Assembly (NCBI RefSeq): GCF_000828085.3
Contig: NZ_JXCA02000002.1
Coordinates: forward strand, 618,340-682,339
Length of the DNA: 64,000 nt
Source: Scytonema tolypothrichoides VB-61278
GTDB taxonomy: Bacteria > Cyanobacteriota > Cyanobacteriia > Cyanobacteriales > Nostocaceae
Direction: 5' to 3'
The first letter of the stretch is position 1, and each line of letters begins with the position of its first letter. Shown here piece after piece: positions 44,438-54,468 of this stretch. The notes beneath the pieces were generated by a model. It worked only from the letters and a program-made list of their open reading frames with translations. It was not told the DNA's origin and ran no database searches. A program made the translations under genes and the position numbers.

Positions 44438-47404
44438 CTACTTCGTCTCCATCCAATTGTCGCCCACGCGAACATCCACAACTAACGGTACACTTAACGA
44501 CACCGCATTTTCCATTACAGACTTAATATCCCCTTGTAATTTTTCTGATTCCTCTGGTGGAACCTCAAACACTAACTCGTCGTGTACCTGTAACAACAAA
44601 CGCGCTTGATAACTTTGCAAAACTTCATGCAGCTTAACCATCGCAATTTTAATAATATCAGCGCTGGAACCTTGAATTGGTGCATTGGCAGCAGCACGCA
44701 GTAACCCCGCATCTTCAGCACCTAAATTACCAAGTTTTTTCAAGTCAATATCTTCTGGTTTGTTGCCTTTGTATTTGCGTATGTTGTTGCTGGTAAAATC
44801 GAAATAACGACGACGCCCCAAAATTGTTTCGACAAAACCTTGGGATATAGCCTGCTTTTTCACTCCCTCTAAATATTCAAATACTTTGGGATAGCGACTG
44901 TTAAATCGCTTAATAAACTCGTTTGCATTGGCTTTATCTACACCAGTTGATCGCGAAAACCTCAAAGAACCCATTCCATAAATCACACCAAAGTTGATCG
45001 TTTTTGCTAACCGTCGTTCTTCTGATGTGACATTTTCTTTTTCAAAAACCAGCCGCGCTGTTACAGTGTGAATGTCCTCATTTTGTTGATAAGCTTCAAC
45101 TAAGACAGGTTCTTGACTCAAATGAGCTAAAATTCGTAACTCAATTTGTGAGTAATCAGCAGCAACCATCAACCATCCAGATTCTGGCACAAATGCTTTA
45201 CGAATCTGGCGACTAAAAGCAGTGCGAATGGGGATGTTTTGTAAATTCGGATCAGAAGATGACAACCTACCAGTAGATGTTACCGTTTGGTTAAAACTCG
45301 TATGTACTCTATGAGTATCCTGACGAACCAATTTTGGCAGAGAATCTACATAAGTTGATTTCAACTTCGATAGAGTACGATACTCAACAATAGCATCAAG
45401 AATGCCAGTCGTATCAACTTCTCGCAGTCTTTCCAATGTCGCAGCATCTGTAGAATAACCCGTTTGAATTTTACGGGAATATTTCGTGCTTAACTCTAAT
45501 TTTTCAAACAAGATTTTGCTCAATTGTTTGGGGGAACCCAAGTTGAATTTTTCCCCAGCTATCTTATAAACTTCCTCTTCAAACTTGGCTAAATCTGTTT
45601 CTAACTGCTGCGAAAGTTCTTGTAGGTACGCTGTATTTACAGAAATTCCCTGGTATTCCATCTCAGCTAAAACTGGTTCTAGTGGCTGTTCCACATCCAC
45701 GAGTAGTTTGTACAAAGCTGGAATTTTCTCAAGTTCCTCTCGCAATTTTGCCACGAGTTGGAACGTGACATAAACATCCATACCGCAATAATCTGCGACG
45801 CTAGGAATATCCAAATCAGCGATAGTTTTCCCTTTTGCAACCAAATCAGCATAACTTTTTGCCGTTAAACTCAAGTAACGCTGAGCCAAGTCACTCAGAT
45901 TATGATTATTATCAGGATTTAAAACATAACTTGCTAGCATGGTGTCAAAGACGACTCCCGCCAACTTAACTCCTTGACACCGTAGAACTAAGCGGTCAAA
46001 TTTGGTATTTTGCAAAGCTTTGGGATAATCAGCACTTTCTAAAATTGGACGTAATGCTTCTAAGGCAAAATCTTTGTCTAGATTATCTCCAACTTTGTGA
46101 CCAAGTGGTATGTAAGCCATCTCATCTGGTTCCGTTCCCCAGCAGCAGCCAATTCCCACTAAGTTAGCTTTTCGTGGTTCTAAACTAGTCGTTTCAGTAT
46201 CCCAAGCAACGGGATGCTGAGTATCAGTGAATTTTTGCAGCCGGCTGACTAGTTCGGTGAGTTTTTCTGGAGTGTTAATGATATCTGGTTCAATTGTAGA
46301 AACAGAGGGTTGCTGTTGATTTGCTGTATCTTCCCCACTAAAAAACCACAAATCTTCATCCTCATTATCTGTGCTTTGCTGAAGTTGAGTGCTGAGTGAT
46401 TCGTTTCTTTGTGTTTCTTCTGGTGTTTCTTCAACTTTGCCACCGAACTGCTTCTGGAGTTCGTTAATTTTGCCTAAAAAAGACTTGAACTCTAGCTTTT
46501 CTAAAATAGGTGTCACAACGTTAATATCAAACCCTTTGAGGACGCAGTTTTTTAAATCGACTTCTAGGGGAACATCAACGACAATCTTTGCTAAGTAACG
46601 AGAGTTCTCAGCATCCTCTTTCCCAGCTTCCAGTTTTTTCTGATTTGCGCCTTTTATTTCATGCAATGCAGCGTAAATTTGCTCAAGGGAACCGTACGTG
46701 TTCAACAACTGCACGGCTGTTTTTTCGCCGATTCCCCTGACACCAGGGATATTATCTGACTTGTCACCGCAAAGTGCCTTAAAATCAACGACTTGTGATG
46801 GTAAAACACCTAGTTTTTCTTTAACTTGTTGTGGACCAAATTCAGTCAAACTTGCTTTAGAAACCTTTAAGGCATCTGGGCTAAAATACAAAACACTGAT
46901 TTGTTTTTCGGTGTCGATGAGTTGAAATAAATCGCGATCGCCACTGACAATCTTGACTTGATATCCAGCCATCCTTGCTTGTTGTGCTAAAGTTCCTAAA
47001 ACATCATCTGCTTCGTAACCAGCAGCAGTGACGATTTTCAGATTCAAAGCATCCAGCAACTCTTGTAAATTTTTCAGATCTGGAACAAAGTCTTCTGGTG
47101 TCCCTGGGCGATCTGCTTTATACGTATCATCTGCTTCGTGGCGGAAGGTTGGCAAACCCAAATCAAAAGCGATCGCCATTGCTTGTGGCTGTTGAGTCGC
47201 CATCACCTCTAACAAAGATTTGAGAAAGCCAAAACACACGCTTGTGGGAATTCCCGTCTTTGTCCGTAATCCGCCGTCTCTTCCTTTGGCAAAAGCGAAG
47301 TACGAACGAAAGGCGAGGGAGTGTCCATCCACTAGGATAAATGTGGGAGAAGTAGTCGTTAAGGAATCGGAAGCCAACTGGTTTTTTGGTGTTGTTTGGG
47401 ACAT
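44438..47404 (-). CDS. polA: DNA polymerase I
   Basis: This 988-residue three-domain enzyme acts in replication (primer removal) and repair. The N-terminal 5'-3' exonuclease (residues 20-320) shows ILVDGHSLAFRSYFAF and GDKSDNIPGVRGIGEKTA. The 3'-5' proofreading domain (about 370-590) retains the catalytic DTETTSLEP motif and YCGMDVY, so it is probably active. The polymerase domain has motif A VAADYSQIELRILAHLS, the RRLAKTINFGVIYGM helix and motif C LLQVHDELVFEVP. About 40 extra linker residues rich in Gln/Asp/Glu (around 325-365) separate the first two domains. The length is typical of cyanobacteria. It is a single gene. Confidence 0.97.
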   Translation of the reverse strand: MSQTTPKNQLASDSLTTTSPTFILVDGHSLAFRSYFAFAKGRDGGLRTKTGIPTSVCFGFLKSLLEVMATQQPQAMAIAFDLGLPTFRHEADDTYKADRPGTPEDFVPDLKNLQELLDALNLKIVTAAGYEADDVLGTLAQQARMAGYQVKIVSGDRDLFQLIDTEKQISVLYFSPDALKVSKASLTEFGPQQVKEKLGVLPSQVVDFKALCGDKSDNIPGVRGIGEKTAVQLLNTYGSLEQIYAALHEIKGANQKKLEAGKEDAENSRYLAKIVVDVPLEVDLKNCVLKGFDINVVTPILEKLEFKSFLGKINELQKQFGGKVEETPEETQRNESLSTQLQQSTDNEDEDLWFFSGEDTANQQQPSVSTIEPDIINTPEKLTELVSRLQKFTDTQHPVAWDTETTSLEPRKANLVGIGCCWGTEPDEMAYIPLGHKVGDNLDKDFALEALRPILESADYPKALQNTKFDRLVLRCQGVKLAGVVFDTMLASYVLNPDNNHNLSDLAQRYLSLTAKSYADLVAKGKTIADLDIPSVADYCGMDVYVTFQLVAKLREELEKIPALYKLLVDVEQPLEPVLAEMEYQGISVNTAYLQELSQQLETDLAKFEEEVYKIAGEKFNLGSPKQLSKILFEKLELSTKYSRKIQTGYSTDAATLERLREVDTTGILDAIVEYRTLSKLKSTYVDSLPKLVRQDTHRVHTSFNQTVTSTGRLSSSDPNLQNIPIRTAFSRQIRKAFVPESGWLMVAADYSQIELRILAHLSQEPVLVEAYQQNEDIHTVTARLVFEKENVTSEERRLAKTINFGVIYGMGSLRFSRSTGVDKANANEFIKRFNSRYPKVFEYLEGVKKQAISQGFVETILGRRRYFDFTSNNIRKYKGNKPEDIDLKKLGNLGAEDAGLLRAAANAPIQGSSADIIKIAMVKLHEVLQSYQARLLLQVHDELVFEVPPEESEKLQGDIKSVMENAVSLSVPLVVDVRVGDNWMETK

Positions 47405-47455
47405 AAACCTATTTTAGCCAGCCACTTGGGCTACGAATCCGACCTATAGAGAGAA

Positions 47456-48295
47456 TTAAACTATTTGCTTGGCTTGCTTTTGGTGACGGCGACGCTGTTG
47501 TAACACTACACCAACTCCTCCCATACCCAAAAGAGCGATCGCACTTGCAGGTTCTGGAACAGTCGCCATATTGTCCCTACCTAAATCAACCAAGAAAACA
47601 ACGTCGTTGAAATCACGATCAGCCGCTAAAACACCATTTCCATTAGATCTAAAACCTTTTGGTCCATACAAATCCTCAAAACCCAGCAACAGATAACCAT
47701 CCATTTCATAAGCCACTAGATGATCCAGTCCGTCTGGATTTTGAGTTACATCTGCGCCGTAAACTTCGCCGTTAGGATTGTTAAACCCATCTGCTTTCAG
47801 AAAGAAATTGAGTTTCGTTCCAGCTGCTTTCCTGCCTACATCAACATAGTCTCCGATATTTAAAACGCCATTTTCTTCCCCTAGCTGACATGCTGTATTA
47901 GCGCCATTTGATGTATGACAAGAAATATTTTCAAAAACTAATCCTTTCTGGTAGTCAGAACCGTTTATAGCTTCATAAGCTAACTGGTTCTTATAGCCAG
48001 CACCTTCATTTAAGAACCAAACGCGAACATTGTGATCATTTTTAAGACTCAGTTTTGTGGGATCTAGTTTATTTAATTTGTCTTCAGGAATTGCAATTCT
48101 TTCCTGTTGCACATATTGCTGAAACTCGGGAATTCGAGATTGGAATCCTGAATGATCGGTTGATTTGTCTTTAACTTCGTAGGTTGTCAAGTTTTCCCAG
48201 GTAAATGTGGCAGCGCCTGCAGGAGTGACGGCAGAAAATACACTTGTGATAGCAGCGGTAGCAGCAAAAAGTCCTGTTATTTTTTTTATAATCAT
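47456..48295 (-). CDS. PEP-CTERM sorted protein with DUF4114-like domain
   Basis: This 279-residue protein has a signal peptide (residues 1-28, ending GAAT), a middle domain of DUF4114 type (VRVWFLNEGAGYKNQLAYEAI; GFEDLYGPKGFRSNG; DRDFNDVVFLVDLG) and a C-terminal PEP-CTERM signal: VPEPASAIALLGMGGVGVV, then the basic QQRRRHQKQ. Proteins with this tail are substrates of exosortases, and cyanoexosortase B is encoded 26 kb away at 20755. It is likely exported and anchored or released at the surface; the DUF4114 region may bind Ca2+ (the DxDFND motif). It lies next to polA on the same strand but looks independent. Confidence 0.9.
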   Translation of the reverse strand: MIIKKITGLFAATAAITSVFSAVTPAGAATFTWENLTTYEVKDKSTDHSGFQSRIPEFQQYVQQERIAIPEDKLNKLDPTKLSLKNDHNVRVWFLNEGAGYKNQLAYEAINGSDYQKGLVFENISCHTSNGANTACQLGEENGVLNIGDYVDVGRKAAGTKLNFFLKADGFNNPNGEVYGADVTQNPDGLDHLVAYEMDGYLLLGFEDLYGPKGFRSNGNGVLAADRDFNDVVFLVDLGRDNMATVPEPASAIALLGMGGVGVVLQQRRRHQKQAKQIV

Positions 48296-48826
48296 ACTAA
48301 AATCTTTATTTCTTATTCCTCTCAGTGTAGATTGATCTCTTCTTTCAGAACAATCACCGCTTTTTCTGGTTGTGTTCTGTTTTCATTCTTTTTTATCCTA
48401 CTTTTTTTTTAATAACTACAAATAATCGCTGGTTTTATTTAGTTTTCATATTGTCTTTTGAGAAAATTAATAATACTATCAATAATTTGAAAAAAATCTA
48501 TTTTCAATCCCATTTTTAATGAAATGGTAAAGTTTCAGCTAGTATCATCAATGATCTCAATCACAATTTATCTTATATTTTTATAAAACAAATCAAAAAA
48601 ACTATTTTTAGCAAAAGAGATAAGAACCATATAAGTAGATAGTAAGTAGTAGCTCGTAGGTGGAAATTTAATCTTAATAGCATCTACCATATACCAACTA
48701 CAATTCCATGTGTATATCTATGCAAAATATTGCTTTTGATGAGCTAATTAATTTAGTTGTATTCACTCTCTACAAGCTGATAGCCTGTTAATCTCTTACT
48801 GGGACTTCAACATTCACGAGCAAGTT
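48296..48826. other. 531-bp AT-rich spacer before the HAD gene
   Basis: This divergent spacer lies between the PEP-CTERM gene and the HAD phosphatase. It is rich in A/T runs and contains no ORF or strong dyad. Both promoters should lie here, but no convincing -35/-10 pair was found. Confidence 0.45.
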
Positions 48827-49699
48827 ATGCATAAACTGTCTGCCACAGAATTGGCATCATCTGGGATTGAGGGTACATCTACGAACATTCAACTGCTAGT
48901 TGTAGATATTGATGGCACAATAGCAGGAAAATCTAACCGCATCAGTACCGGTGTTAAGCAGGCAATTGTTGCGGCACAAGCACGGGGTATTCAAGTGGCG
49001 ATCGCCACTGGTCGTATGTATCGTTCAGCTTTGCGCTTTCATCAAGAAATTGGCTCTACCCTGCCATTATTAGCCTACCAAGGGGCTTGGATTCAAGACC
49101 CAGCTACCCAAAAAATTCATCGCCATTTGGCTGTTTCCCGAGAATTAGCACACAAACTTCTAGACTATTTTGAACAACCGGAGTTACGAACGCTTTTATC
49201 TGTTCACTTCTATATCAATGATCAGCTTTATGTCCGTGAAATAACCAGGGAAACGGAACTTTACGCAGAACGTAGTGGAATTAACCCTATTGCTGTGGGA
49301 GACTTACGCCAAGTCACCAGCAATGAACCCACAAAAATTTTGGCTTTGTGTGACGACACAAATATCATTGAACAGTTACTGGGAAATTTGCGCCGCCAAT
49401 ACACCCCAGCCGAACTATATCTCACCACATCTGTTGCCACATTTTTTGAAGCGACTAACCCGAGTGTCAACAAAGGAACAGGAGTACGTTACCTAGCCGA
49501 AGAACTACTGGGACTGCAAAGAGTTAATGTCATGACGATTGGTGATAACTTCAATGACGTGGAAATGTTGGAGTATGCTGGTATAGGTGTAGCGATGGGT
49601 AATGCACCAGCAGCAGTGCAGGCTAAAGCCCAGTGGGTAGCTCCTGACGTGGAGTGTGATGGAGTTGCAGCTGCTATTGAGAGATTTTTACTGTGTTAA
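48827..49699 (+). CDS. HAD-superfamily hydrolase, Cof type (IIB)
   Basis: The 290-residue phosphatase has HAD motif I LLVVDIDGTIAG (DxDGT), motif II IATGRMYRS, a Cof-type C2 cap and motif IV TIGDNFNDVEML with GIGVAMGNAP. Cof-type enzymes dephosphorylate sugar phosphates, flavins or related small molecules, and the substrate cannot be told. It is a single gene with a normal length. ATG 48827 is used; about 18 extra N-terminal residues precede the fold. Confidence 0.93.
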   Translation: MHKLSATELASSGIEGTSTNIQLLVVDIDGTIAGKSNRISTGVKQAIVAAQARGIQVAIATGRMYRSALRFHQEIGSTLPLLAYQGAWIQDPATQKIHRHLAVSRELAHKLLDYFEQPELRTLLSVHFYINDQLYVREITRETELYAERSGINPIAVGDLRQVTSNEPTKILALCDDTNIIEQLLGNLRRQYTPAELYLTTSVATFFEATNPSVNKGTGVRYLAEELLGLQRVNVMTIGDNFNDVEMLEYAGIGVAMGNAPAAVQAKAQWVAPDVECDGVAAAIERFLLC

Positions 49700-49742
49700 A
49701 AGTAGTTACTATAGCAGTCCTAAATCATTTGTGAACAACAAG

Positions 49743-49806
49743 ATTCCCGACTTCTAAAAGAAGTCGAGAATCTGAGCCAGCGCGACTTATGCGCTACGCG
49801 CAGGCA
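49743..49806. repeat. Dispersed repeat with near-perfect 15-bp hairpin
   Basis: AGATTCCCGACTTCT and AGAAGTCGAGAATCT form a hairpin with one mismatch (49749-49781 region). They are followed by CTGAGCCAGCGCGACTTATGCGCTACGCGCAGGC. A related copy lies at 62145-62192 (GGAGTCGGGAATCTGAGC, GCGCGATTTATGCGC, ACGCGCAGGC), so this is a dispersed element. Confidence 0.75.
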
Positions 49807-49858
49807 CTTTCACACAAATCAAATAAGATTGCTAGAGTAAGCGATAGGGTAGTTATAT

Positions 49859-50416
49859 ATGGCTAATGAAGAACATCTTTTGTTATTGAATAAAGGAGTA
49901 ACTACTTGGAATAAATGGATAGCTGAAAACGAAAGTTTCAAACCAGAACTCAGTTGGGCAAATCTTAGCGATTTAAATCTCAGTGGCATAAATCTTAGTA
50001 ACGCAAATCTTAGTAATAAAGCATTATTGGATTTTAAACCGCAAATTGTCCATTTCTCTGGTCATGGTACAGGGGAAGATGGTTTAGCTTTAGAGGATGA
50101 TATCGGAAACTTGAAATTAGTCGATACAGAAGCACTTGCTCAACTTTTCAAGTTATTTTCCAGCACCATTGAATGTGTTGTCCTTAACGCTTGTTACTCC
50201 CAAGTTCAAGCCGAAGCAGTTGTTAAATATATCCCCTATGTTGTAGGAATGAATAAAGAAATTGGCGATCAAGCTGCGATTAAATTTGCAGCAGGTTTTT
50301 ACAACGCTTTGGGTGCAGGAGAATGTGTAGAGTTTGCTTATAAACTTGGCTGCAACGTTATTCAATTAGACGGAATTTCAGAACATTTAACTCCCGTACT
50401 CAAGAAGAAACAGTAA
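49859..50416 (+). CDS. Pentapeptide/CHAT-domain chimera
   Basis: This 185-residue protein begins like a cyanobacterial pentapeptide-repeat protein (LLLNKGVTTWNKWIAENE, then ANLSDLNLSGINLSNANLS, residues 34-52). It passes abruptly at about residue 54 into the C-terminal part of a CHAT caspase-like domain (LLDFKPQIVHFSGHGTGEDG; VVLNACYSQVQAEAV). The catalytic His69 and Cys112 of the CHAT protease are intact. The N-terminal part of a normal CHAT domain is missing, so an internal deletion joining two genes or domains is likely. CHAT proteins act in proteolytic signalling and defence. It may be active or a decayed fusion. Confidence 0.82.
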   Translation: MANEEHLLLLNKGVTTWNKWIAENESFKPELSWANLSDLNLSGINLSNANLSNKALLDFKPQIVHFSGHGTGEDGLALEDDIGNLKLVDTEALAQLFKLFSSTIECVVLNACYSQVQAEAVVKYIPYVVGMNKEIGDQAAIKFAAGFYNALGAGECVEFAYKLGCNVIQLDGISEHLTPVLKKKQ

Positions 50417-50620
50417 TTTGGGTTCGTCGTGAGGAAATGTAAATTTACACCCCTTCAGGACAATGCTTACGATCAAAAAGTCTGACACGACGTGAGTGTT
50501 GACTGTCCTCAGAAACTAAAATATAGTCTGCTTATTTCTGGCTAACTGTACTAGTCGATACTCAGAGGGAATTTTGTCCGTATAACCGTGAGTTGAAGTT
50601 ACTACGGATAAAATCAGAAA

Positions 50621-50657
50621 GAGCACCGACGACTGGCCGTGTTTCGTCTCGGTGCTC
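50621..50657. repeat. 9-bp hairpin GAGCACCGA/TCGGTGCTC in a 338-bp gap
   Basis: GAGCACCGA (50621-50629) pairs with 50649-50657 around a 19-base loop. It lies in the gap 50417-50754 between convergent genes and may be a terminator without a T-run. The rest of the gap holds no supported ORF. Confidence 0.5.
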
Positions 50658-50754
50658 CTGCTGGTTCGCTCCTCACACATTGCATAATATACCCTAGGAA
50701 ATATGACGAGTCAATGATTGTTAAAAAAGTTTATTTTTTTGGAGATTTTATTGT

Positions 50755-51759
50755 TTATACTTCGTCGAGAGCAAAAACATCTAATTTTTCTTCCAACACA
50801 AACTTCAACACACACTGTGTAGCCAAAACCAATCCTATTCTGGCTTGAGCGAGTTCTGGTGAGGCAGTTTTCACCTCGCCGAAAATCCGGCATTTACACC
50901 AAAAAGTTTCAAAAACTCGACTTAAATCCAACGCCGCTTTTTCCCAGTTAACTGAGTCACCAAAATCAGAACCCTCTAGTCTATCTACCACTCGTACTAA
51001 CTCGTTGATCAGGAGATAGGAAGCTGGGTGATTGAAGCGCAGTTTTTCATCACTGTTGAGCCAAGGAATAGGATTGGGAGTAAAAATACTTAACAAAAGG
51101 TTTTGCTTGACATTTTCACCTTCATCAACATTTGATTCCCTCAGTTTAATCAATCCCTCGTTAACAGCCAGCCGTAAAAGCGAGCAGCAGCGTGCATGAG
51201 CGTATTGAGCAGTGAATAAGGAAGCAGAGTTTGGGGAAGAAAAGCTAGATGAGGAAGTGAGGTAACAAGAGGAAATGGGGCATAAAGCGGGGTGCTGGGG
51301 GGAAAAAGAACCAATGGACATTCTTTCTTCCTCTCCCTTTCTCCTTACTCCCTGGTCGTTACTCTCTACTCCCTCACTCTCTACTTCCTGCTTTCGTGCT
51401 TCCCCTAAAGTAAGACTCTGCAACCAAGCAGCTAATAGGCGATGAGTCACTTCCAAGTGAATCCAGCCAGGGGAAACGACTTGAATTTTGAAATCTTTGT
51501 CATAGTTTGCTGAAATATGAGAAACAATGCCATTGGCAATTTCTATAGCTGGATATTTCTCAAATTTCGCCAACCGCAAAGCTATACCTGAAATATAAAC
51601 AATCTTCTTATCATCTCTACCTTGAGATAGAGGAATCTTTATATCTTTTATGCATCTTTTCTGCTGAGAATTAGCATAAGTACTTAAAGCGATTGCCAAA
51701 TTGCTGCTTACTAACTGCTTTATTGCTGTATACTTATTTATAAGTAATTTTTTTGGCAC
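50755..51759 (-). CDS. ArgS-like protein with N-terminal and DALR domains, lacking the catalytic core
   Basis: This 334-residue protein resembles the ends of arginyl-tRNA synthetase: an N-terminal tRNA-recognition part (residues 15-115; [16 protein letters not shown], [28 protein letters not shown]) and a C-terminal DALR anticodon-binding domain (from about 180; [42 protein letters not shown]). The class I catalytic domain with HIGH and KMSKS motifs is absent. Residues of about 120-178 are a low-complexity Ser/Glu-rich insert encoded by repeat-like DNA (51220-51420). Related core-less proteins occur in cyanobacteria; the function is unknown. Confidence 0.82.
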   Translation of the reverse strand: MPKKLLINKYTAIKQLVSSNLAIALSTYANSQQKRCIKDIKIPLSQGRDDKKIVYISGIALRLAKFEKYPAIEIANGIVSHISANYDKDFKIQVVSPGWIHLEVTHRLLAAWLQSLTLGEARKQEVESEGVESNDQGVRRKGEEERMSIGSFSPQHPALCPISSCYLTSSSSFSSPNSASLFTAQYAHARCCSLLRLAVNEGLIKLRESNVDEGENVKQNLLLSIFTPNPIPWLNSDEKLRFNHPASYLLINELVRVVDRLEGSDFGDSVNWEKAALDLSRVFETFWCKCRIFGEVKTASPELAQARIGLVLATQCVLKFVLEEKLDVFALDEV

Positions 51760-52051
51760 AATTAACCGGGTAAGATTACTCTTGACGGAATGTCTTCGAT
51801 TTCTGTCATCTGTCTAAGGAAAGAAGTTAAATTTCTGGGAAGAAAAATTAGAATTGTGCAAAATTTAATTAAATTAGAGTAAATTTTACTACCATCATTG
51901 TACAGTAAGAAGTATAACAAAAGAGTAGGAGCTACGCTTTCTACCTTTTGGATGAGTGGTACAGTTAGGTTTAGTGCCTATTGTGCCGACATCGACACTC
52001 CTTGCCCTTTTTATGACGTCTTTGTCTTCAGCTGAACGCTCTTTGTTACCT

Positions 52052-52771
52052 ATGCAATCTCCATCCTCTTTTTCTGAGGCATCACGTCCTTTTTTGACTT
52101 GGCAACGAATTCTTGATTGGGCTCAGGAACACTACCGCTGCCGTACCTTTAGCAAAGATGAACGCATTCCAGCCCGAGCTGGGTTGCTGTACTTGGTGCA
52201 AAGGGGTGCGATCCGCATGGTGGGAACCGCTCAGGTAAGTGCAACTGCAAGTCAACTAACATCTCGACGCATCAACAGAACTCCCGAAGAAGCTTTCTTA
52301 GGGTTTGTTGGTGCAGGACAACCGTTTGAAATTGTTGCCCAGTCGCCATTCACGCTCCAGGCTTATGCCCATGTTGACCAAACTGCTGTACTGTGGATGT
52401 ACTGGCACGATTTGGATAACTGGCCTCACTTCCGCCGCGAAGTTATGGATGCCTTTAGGTATCAGCACCAGCGCAAGCTGCTGTGGCTAAGTGCCTTGGG
52501 ACAACGACGCACGATTGACCGACTTCTAGGATTCCTCACATTGTTGATTGAGGAATATGGAGAACCGTCAATGAGCGATACCGACCCAGATGTGATTCGC
52601 GGTTATTGCCTGCCTTTCCCCCTCACCCATGCTCAAATTGGCAGCGCGATCGGTTCGACTCGTGTTACCGTCACCCGCTTAATGGGTAAATTGCGTCAAC
52701 GTGGCTTAATCCTTACTCAAGGCGACAATCTCATTTGCTTGCCAGCAGAGTCAATTAACAGAGGCAACTAA
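52052..52771 (+). CDS. Crp/Fnr-family transcriptional regulator
   Basis: A protein of about 239 residues has an N-terminal cyclic-nucleotide-binding-like beta-barrel (FSKDERIPARAGLLYLVQRGAIRMVG; FLGFVGAGQPFEIVA), a long dimerisation helix and a C-terminal winged helix-turn-helix (PLTHAQIGSAIGSTRVTVTRLMGKLRQRGLI). The sensor pocket lacks the classical cAMP-binding arginine pattern, so another ligand or none is likely. I favour the ATG at 52052 (MQSPSSFSEASRPF); upstream starts at 52013 and 51956 stay in frame but add atypical sequence. It is neighboured by the ArgS-like gene (divergent) and the second Kdp kinase (convergent). Targets are unknown. Confidence 0.85.
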   Translation: MQSPSSFSEASRPFLTWQRILDWAQEHYRCRTFSKDERIPARAGLLYLVQRGAIRMVGTAQVSATASQLTSRRINRTPEEAFLGFVGAGQPFEIVAQSPFTLQAYAHVDQTAVLWMYWHDLDNWPHFRREVMDAFRYQHQRKLLWLSALGQRRTIDRLLGFLTLLIEEYGEPSMSDTDPDVIRGYCLPFPLTHAQIGSAIGSTRVTVTRLMGKLRQRGLILTQGDNLICLPAESINRGN

Positions 52772-53265
52772 GCCAACACCGGATGCAGTGGAGAGCGAAT
52801 TTTCACAAACCTGGCTTCGGTAGTGAATTCGATATCCCTGATCTAGCTGGCAGTAAGTTGGCAAAAGGGATACCCACTTGCTGCTGAAATTGACAATCTG
52901 TTTGACCACCACAAACAGATTGCACACAATTAGGTACTTTCCGTTTTGGAAAGCCTCAATGTTCAATTTTCTTCTGCCCTTACCAGAACATTTAGAAGGG
53001 AGGACAAATGATTCTTGGTAAGGAGCAAAGAATTGCTCTTGTATCTGCCCCCAAGGCAAAGGTTAAGTAGAACATTGAGGAAGAATTTTTGAGGCAGAAG
53101 CGTAGTAAATGCGATTTTTGACTACCACCCACTTTTTTGCAGGGCTTGGGTGGAGTGGAAACAAACTCCACATTCGGGATGTTAATGTGACCATCCAAAA
53201 TGCCCTGCATAAATTGTTTGACTAAAGTGTTTGACAAAAGACAGGCAAAGGAATTTAAGAACACT
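52772..53265. other. 494-bp spacer between convergent genes
   Basis: This stretch lies between the Crp-like gene and the second kinase gene. Short frames on both strands have poor composition and no family motif. No clear terminator hairpin was identified by eye. Confidence 0.45.
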
Positions 53266-54384
53266 TCAGCTAGATACAGACATTTGAAATGGCAAGACTG
53301 GCAAGCAAAATGCAAAGATTGCGCCGTTAGGAAATCCATTTTCTGCCCAGATTTTGCCACCATGCGCTTCTACGATTTGACGAGTCAAATACAACCCCAA
53401 GCCAGAACCTTTGGCTTGGCGATCGCTATGTCCCTGGTAAAACCGCTTAAAAAGGTTTGGCAGTTCTTCTGGCTTTATCCCTGCCCCAGTATCTATAACT
53501 TTAGCTGTTTGATAAGAAGAACCCCCTTCCAGCACAACCTCCACTTTGCCACCGCGAGGAGAGTGGTTTATAGCATTAGTCAGGAGATTAGTAAATACTC
53601 GTTGCAACTGCAAGGGATCACCATGAACCCAAAGGAACTTGCGAAAATCTGACTCACCGTAGTTGCAACAAATGTGGACGCGACGACTAGAAGCGAGTTC
53701 GGTCAACGTTATTGCCACATCTTCAGCAATTTCAACGAGGTCAACAGGTGCTAACTGCAGCTTTAACCCCTCCATATCGTTGCGGTAGACATCCAAGAGC
53801 GTTTCTACCATCTGCAAACTCGTCTGGTGGCTCTTAATCATCGTTGTTAAAACTTTTTTCTGGGCAGGAACAACAGGACCAAAATTTTCTCGTTCAAACG
53901 CCTGTAATGTCTCAAGAGCACCCAATAGAGGAGTTTTTAGATCATGAGTTAGCGTTGAGGCAAAGTCTTCTCGCACACTCGCTAACTTCTTTTGTGCGTG
54001 AAGTTTTGCTTGTTGTTTCAAGAGTGCTTCTTGATACAGACGATTGCGATCGCCTAGAATACCTGTCACTACTAATGCTAAGACTGCAATCAATCGACTA
54101 GCAATTGTGGAAGCTCCAACAGGAAACCTGCCTGGAACCCATACGTTCAGAATCGTTAGAACACAAGCAACTAGAGTCAGTTGTAGCGTTGCCTTTCGAC
54201 TCAAACGAGCGTTTGCTATCATAATTGGACCGATATAAAGGTAACCAAACACGTAGTCTGGTGGAGTGGAAAACTCCAATAGCACCACAATCGTAAACAG
54301 TCCAATAATTATCCAAGATGTTCTCAAACGCGGGTTGTTTTTATGGCTTACAAGTTTGAGGACCGACATCTCGATACGGAACAT
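53266..54384 (-). CDS. Membrane sensor histidine kinase, Kdp-linked (copy 2)
   Basis: This 372-residue paralogue of the kinase at 4376-5485 has the same four N-terminal membrane segments (about 22-40, 45-58, 65-84, 93-111), the TPPDYVFGYLYIGPI loop, HisKA with His147 (STLTHDLKTP) and HATPase boxes (NLLTNAINHSPRGG, GSGLGLYLTRQI). It diverges from kdpA of the second kdp locus with 613 bp between, exactly as in locus 1. There is no adjacent response regulator, so it may signal through the NarL-type regulator at 5676. KdpD-type cytosolic sensing domains are absent from this polypeptide. Confidence 0.9.
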   Translation of the reverse strand: MFRIEMSVLKLVSHKNNPRLRTSWIIIGLFTIVVLLEFSTPPDYVFGYLYIGPIMIANARLSRKATLQLTLVACVLTILNVWVPGRFPVGASTIASRLIAVLALVVTGILGDRNRLYQEALLKQQAKLHAQKKLASVREDFASTLTHDLKTPLLGALETLQAFERENFGPVVPAQKKVLTTMIKSHQTSLQMVETLLDVYRNDMEGLKLQLAPVDLVEIAEDVAITLTELASSRRVHICCNYGESDFRKFLWVHGDPLQLQRVFTNLLTNAINHSPRGGKVEVVLEGGSSYQTAKVIDTGAGIKPEELPNLFKRFYQGHSDRQAKGSGLGLYLTRQIVEAHGGKIWAENGFPNGAIFAFCLPVLPFQMSVSS

Positions 54385-54468
54385 AGAAGCTGTGTGTCAA
54401 GTATAACAAATCCCTCACAAAGCTAGTTACTTTTGACTAAAAACAGTTGTTTATTTTGCCTTTATCTC

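Noticed and set aside
53200..53652. 150-codon plus-strand frame near the second kinase
   Set aside because: Most of it is antisense to the kinase HATPase domain; no motif or upstream signal supports it.
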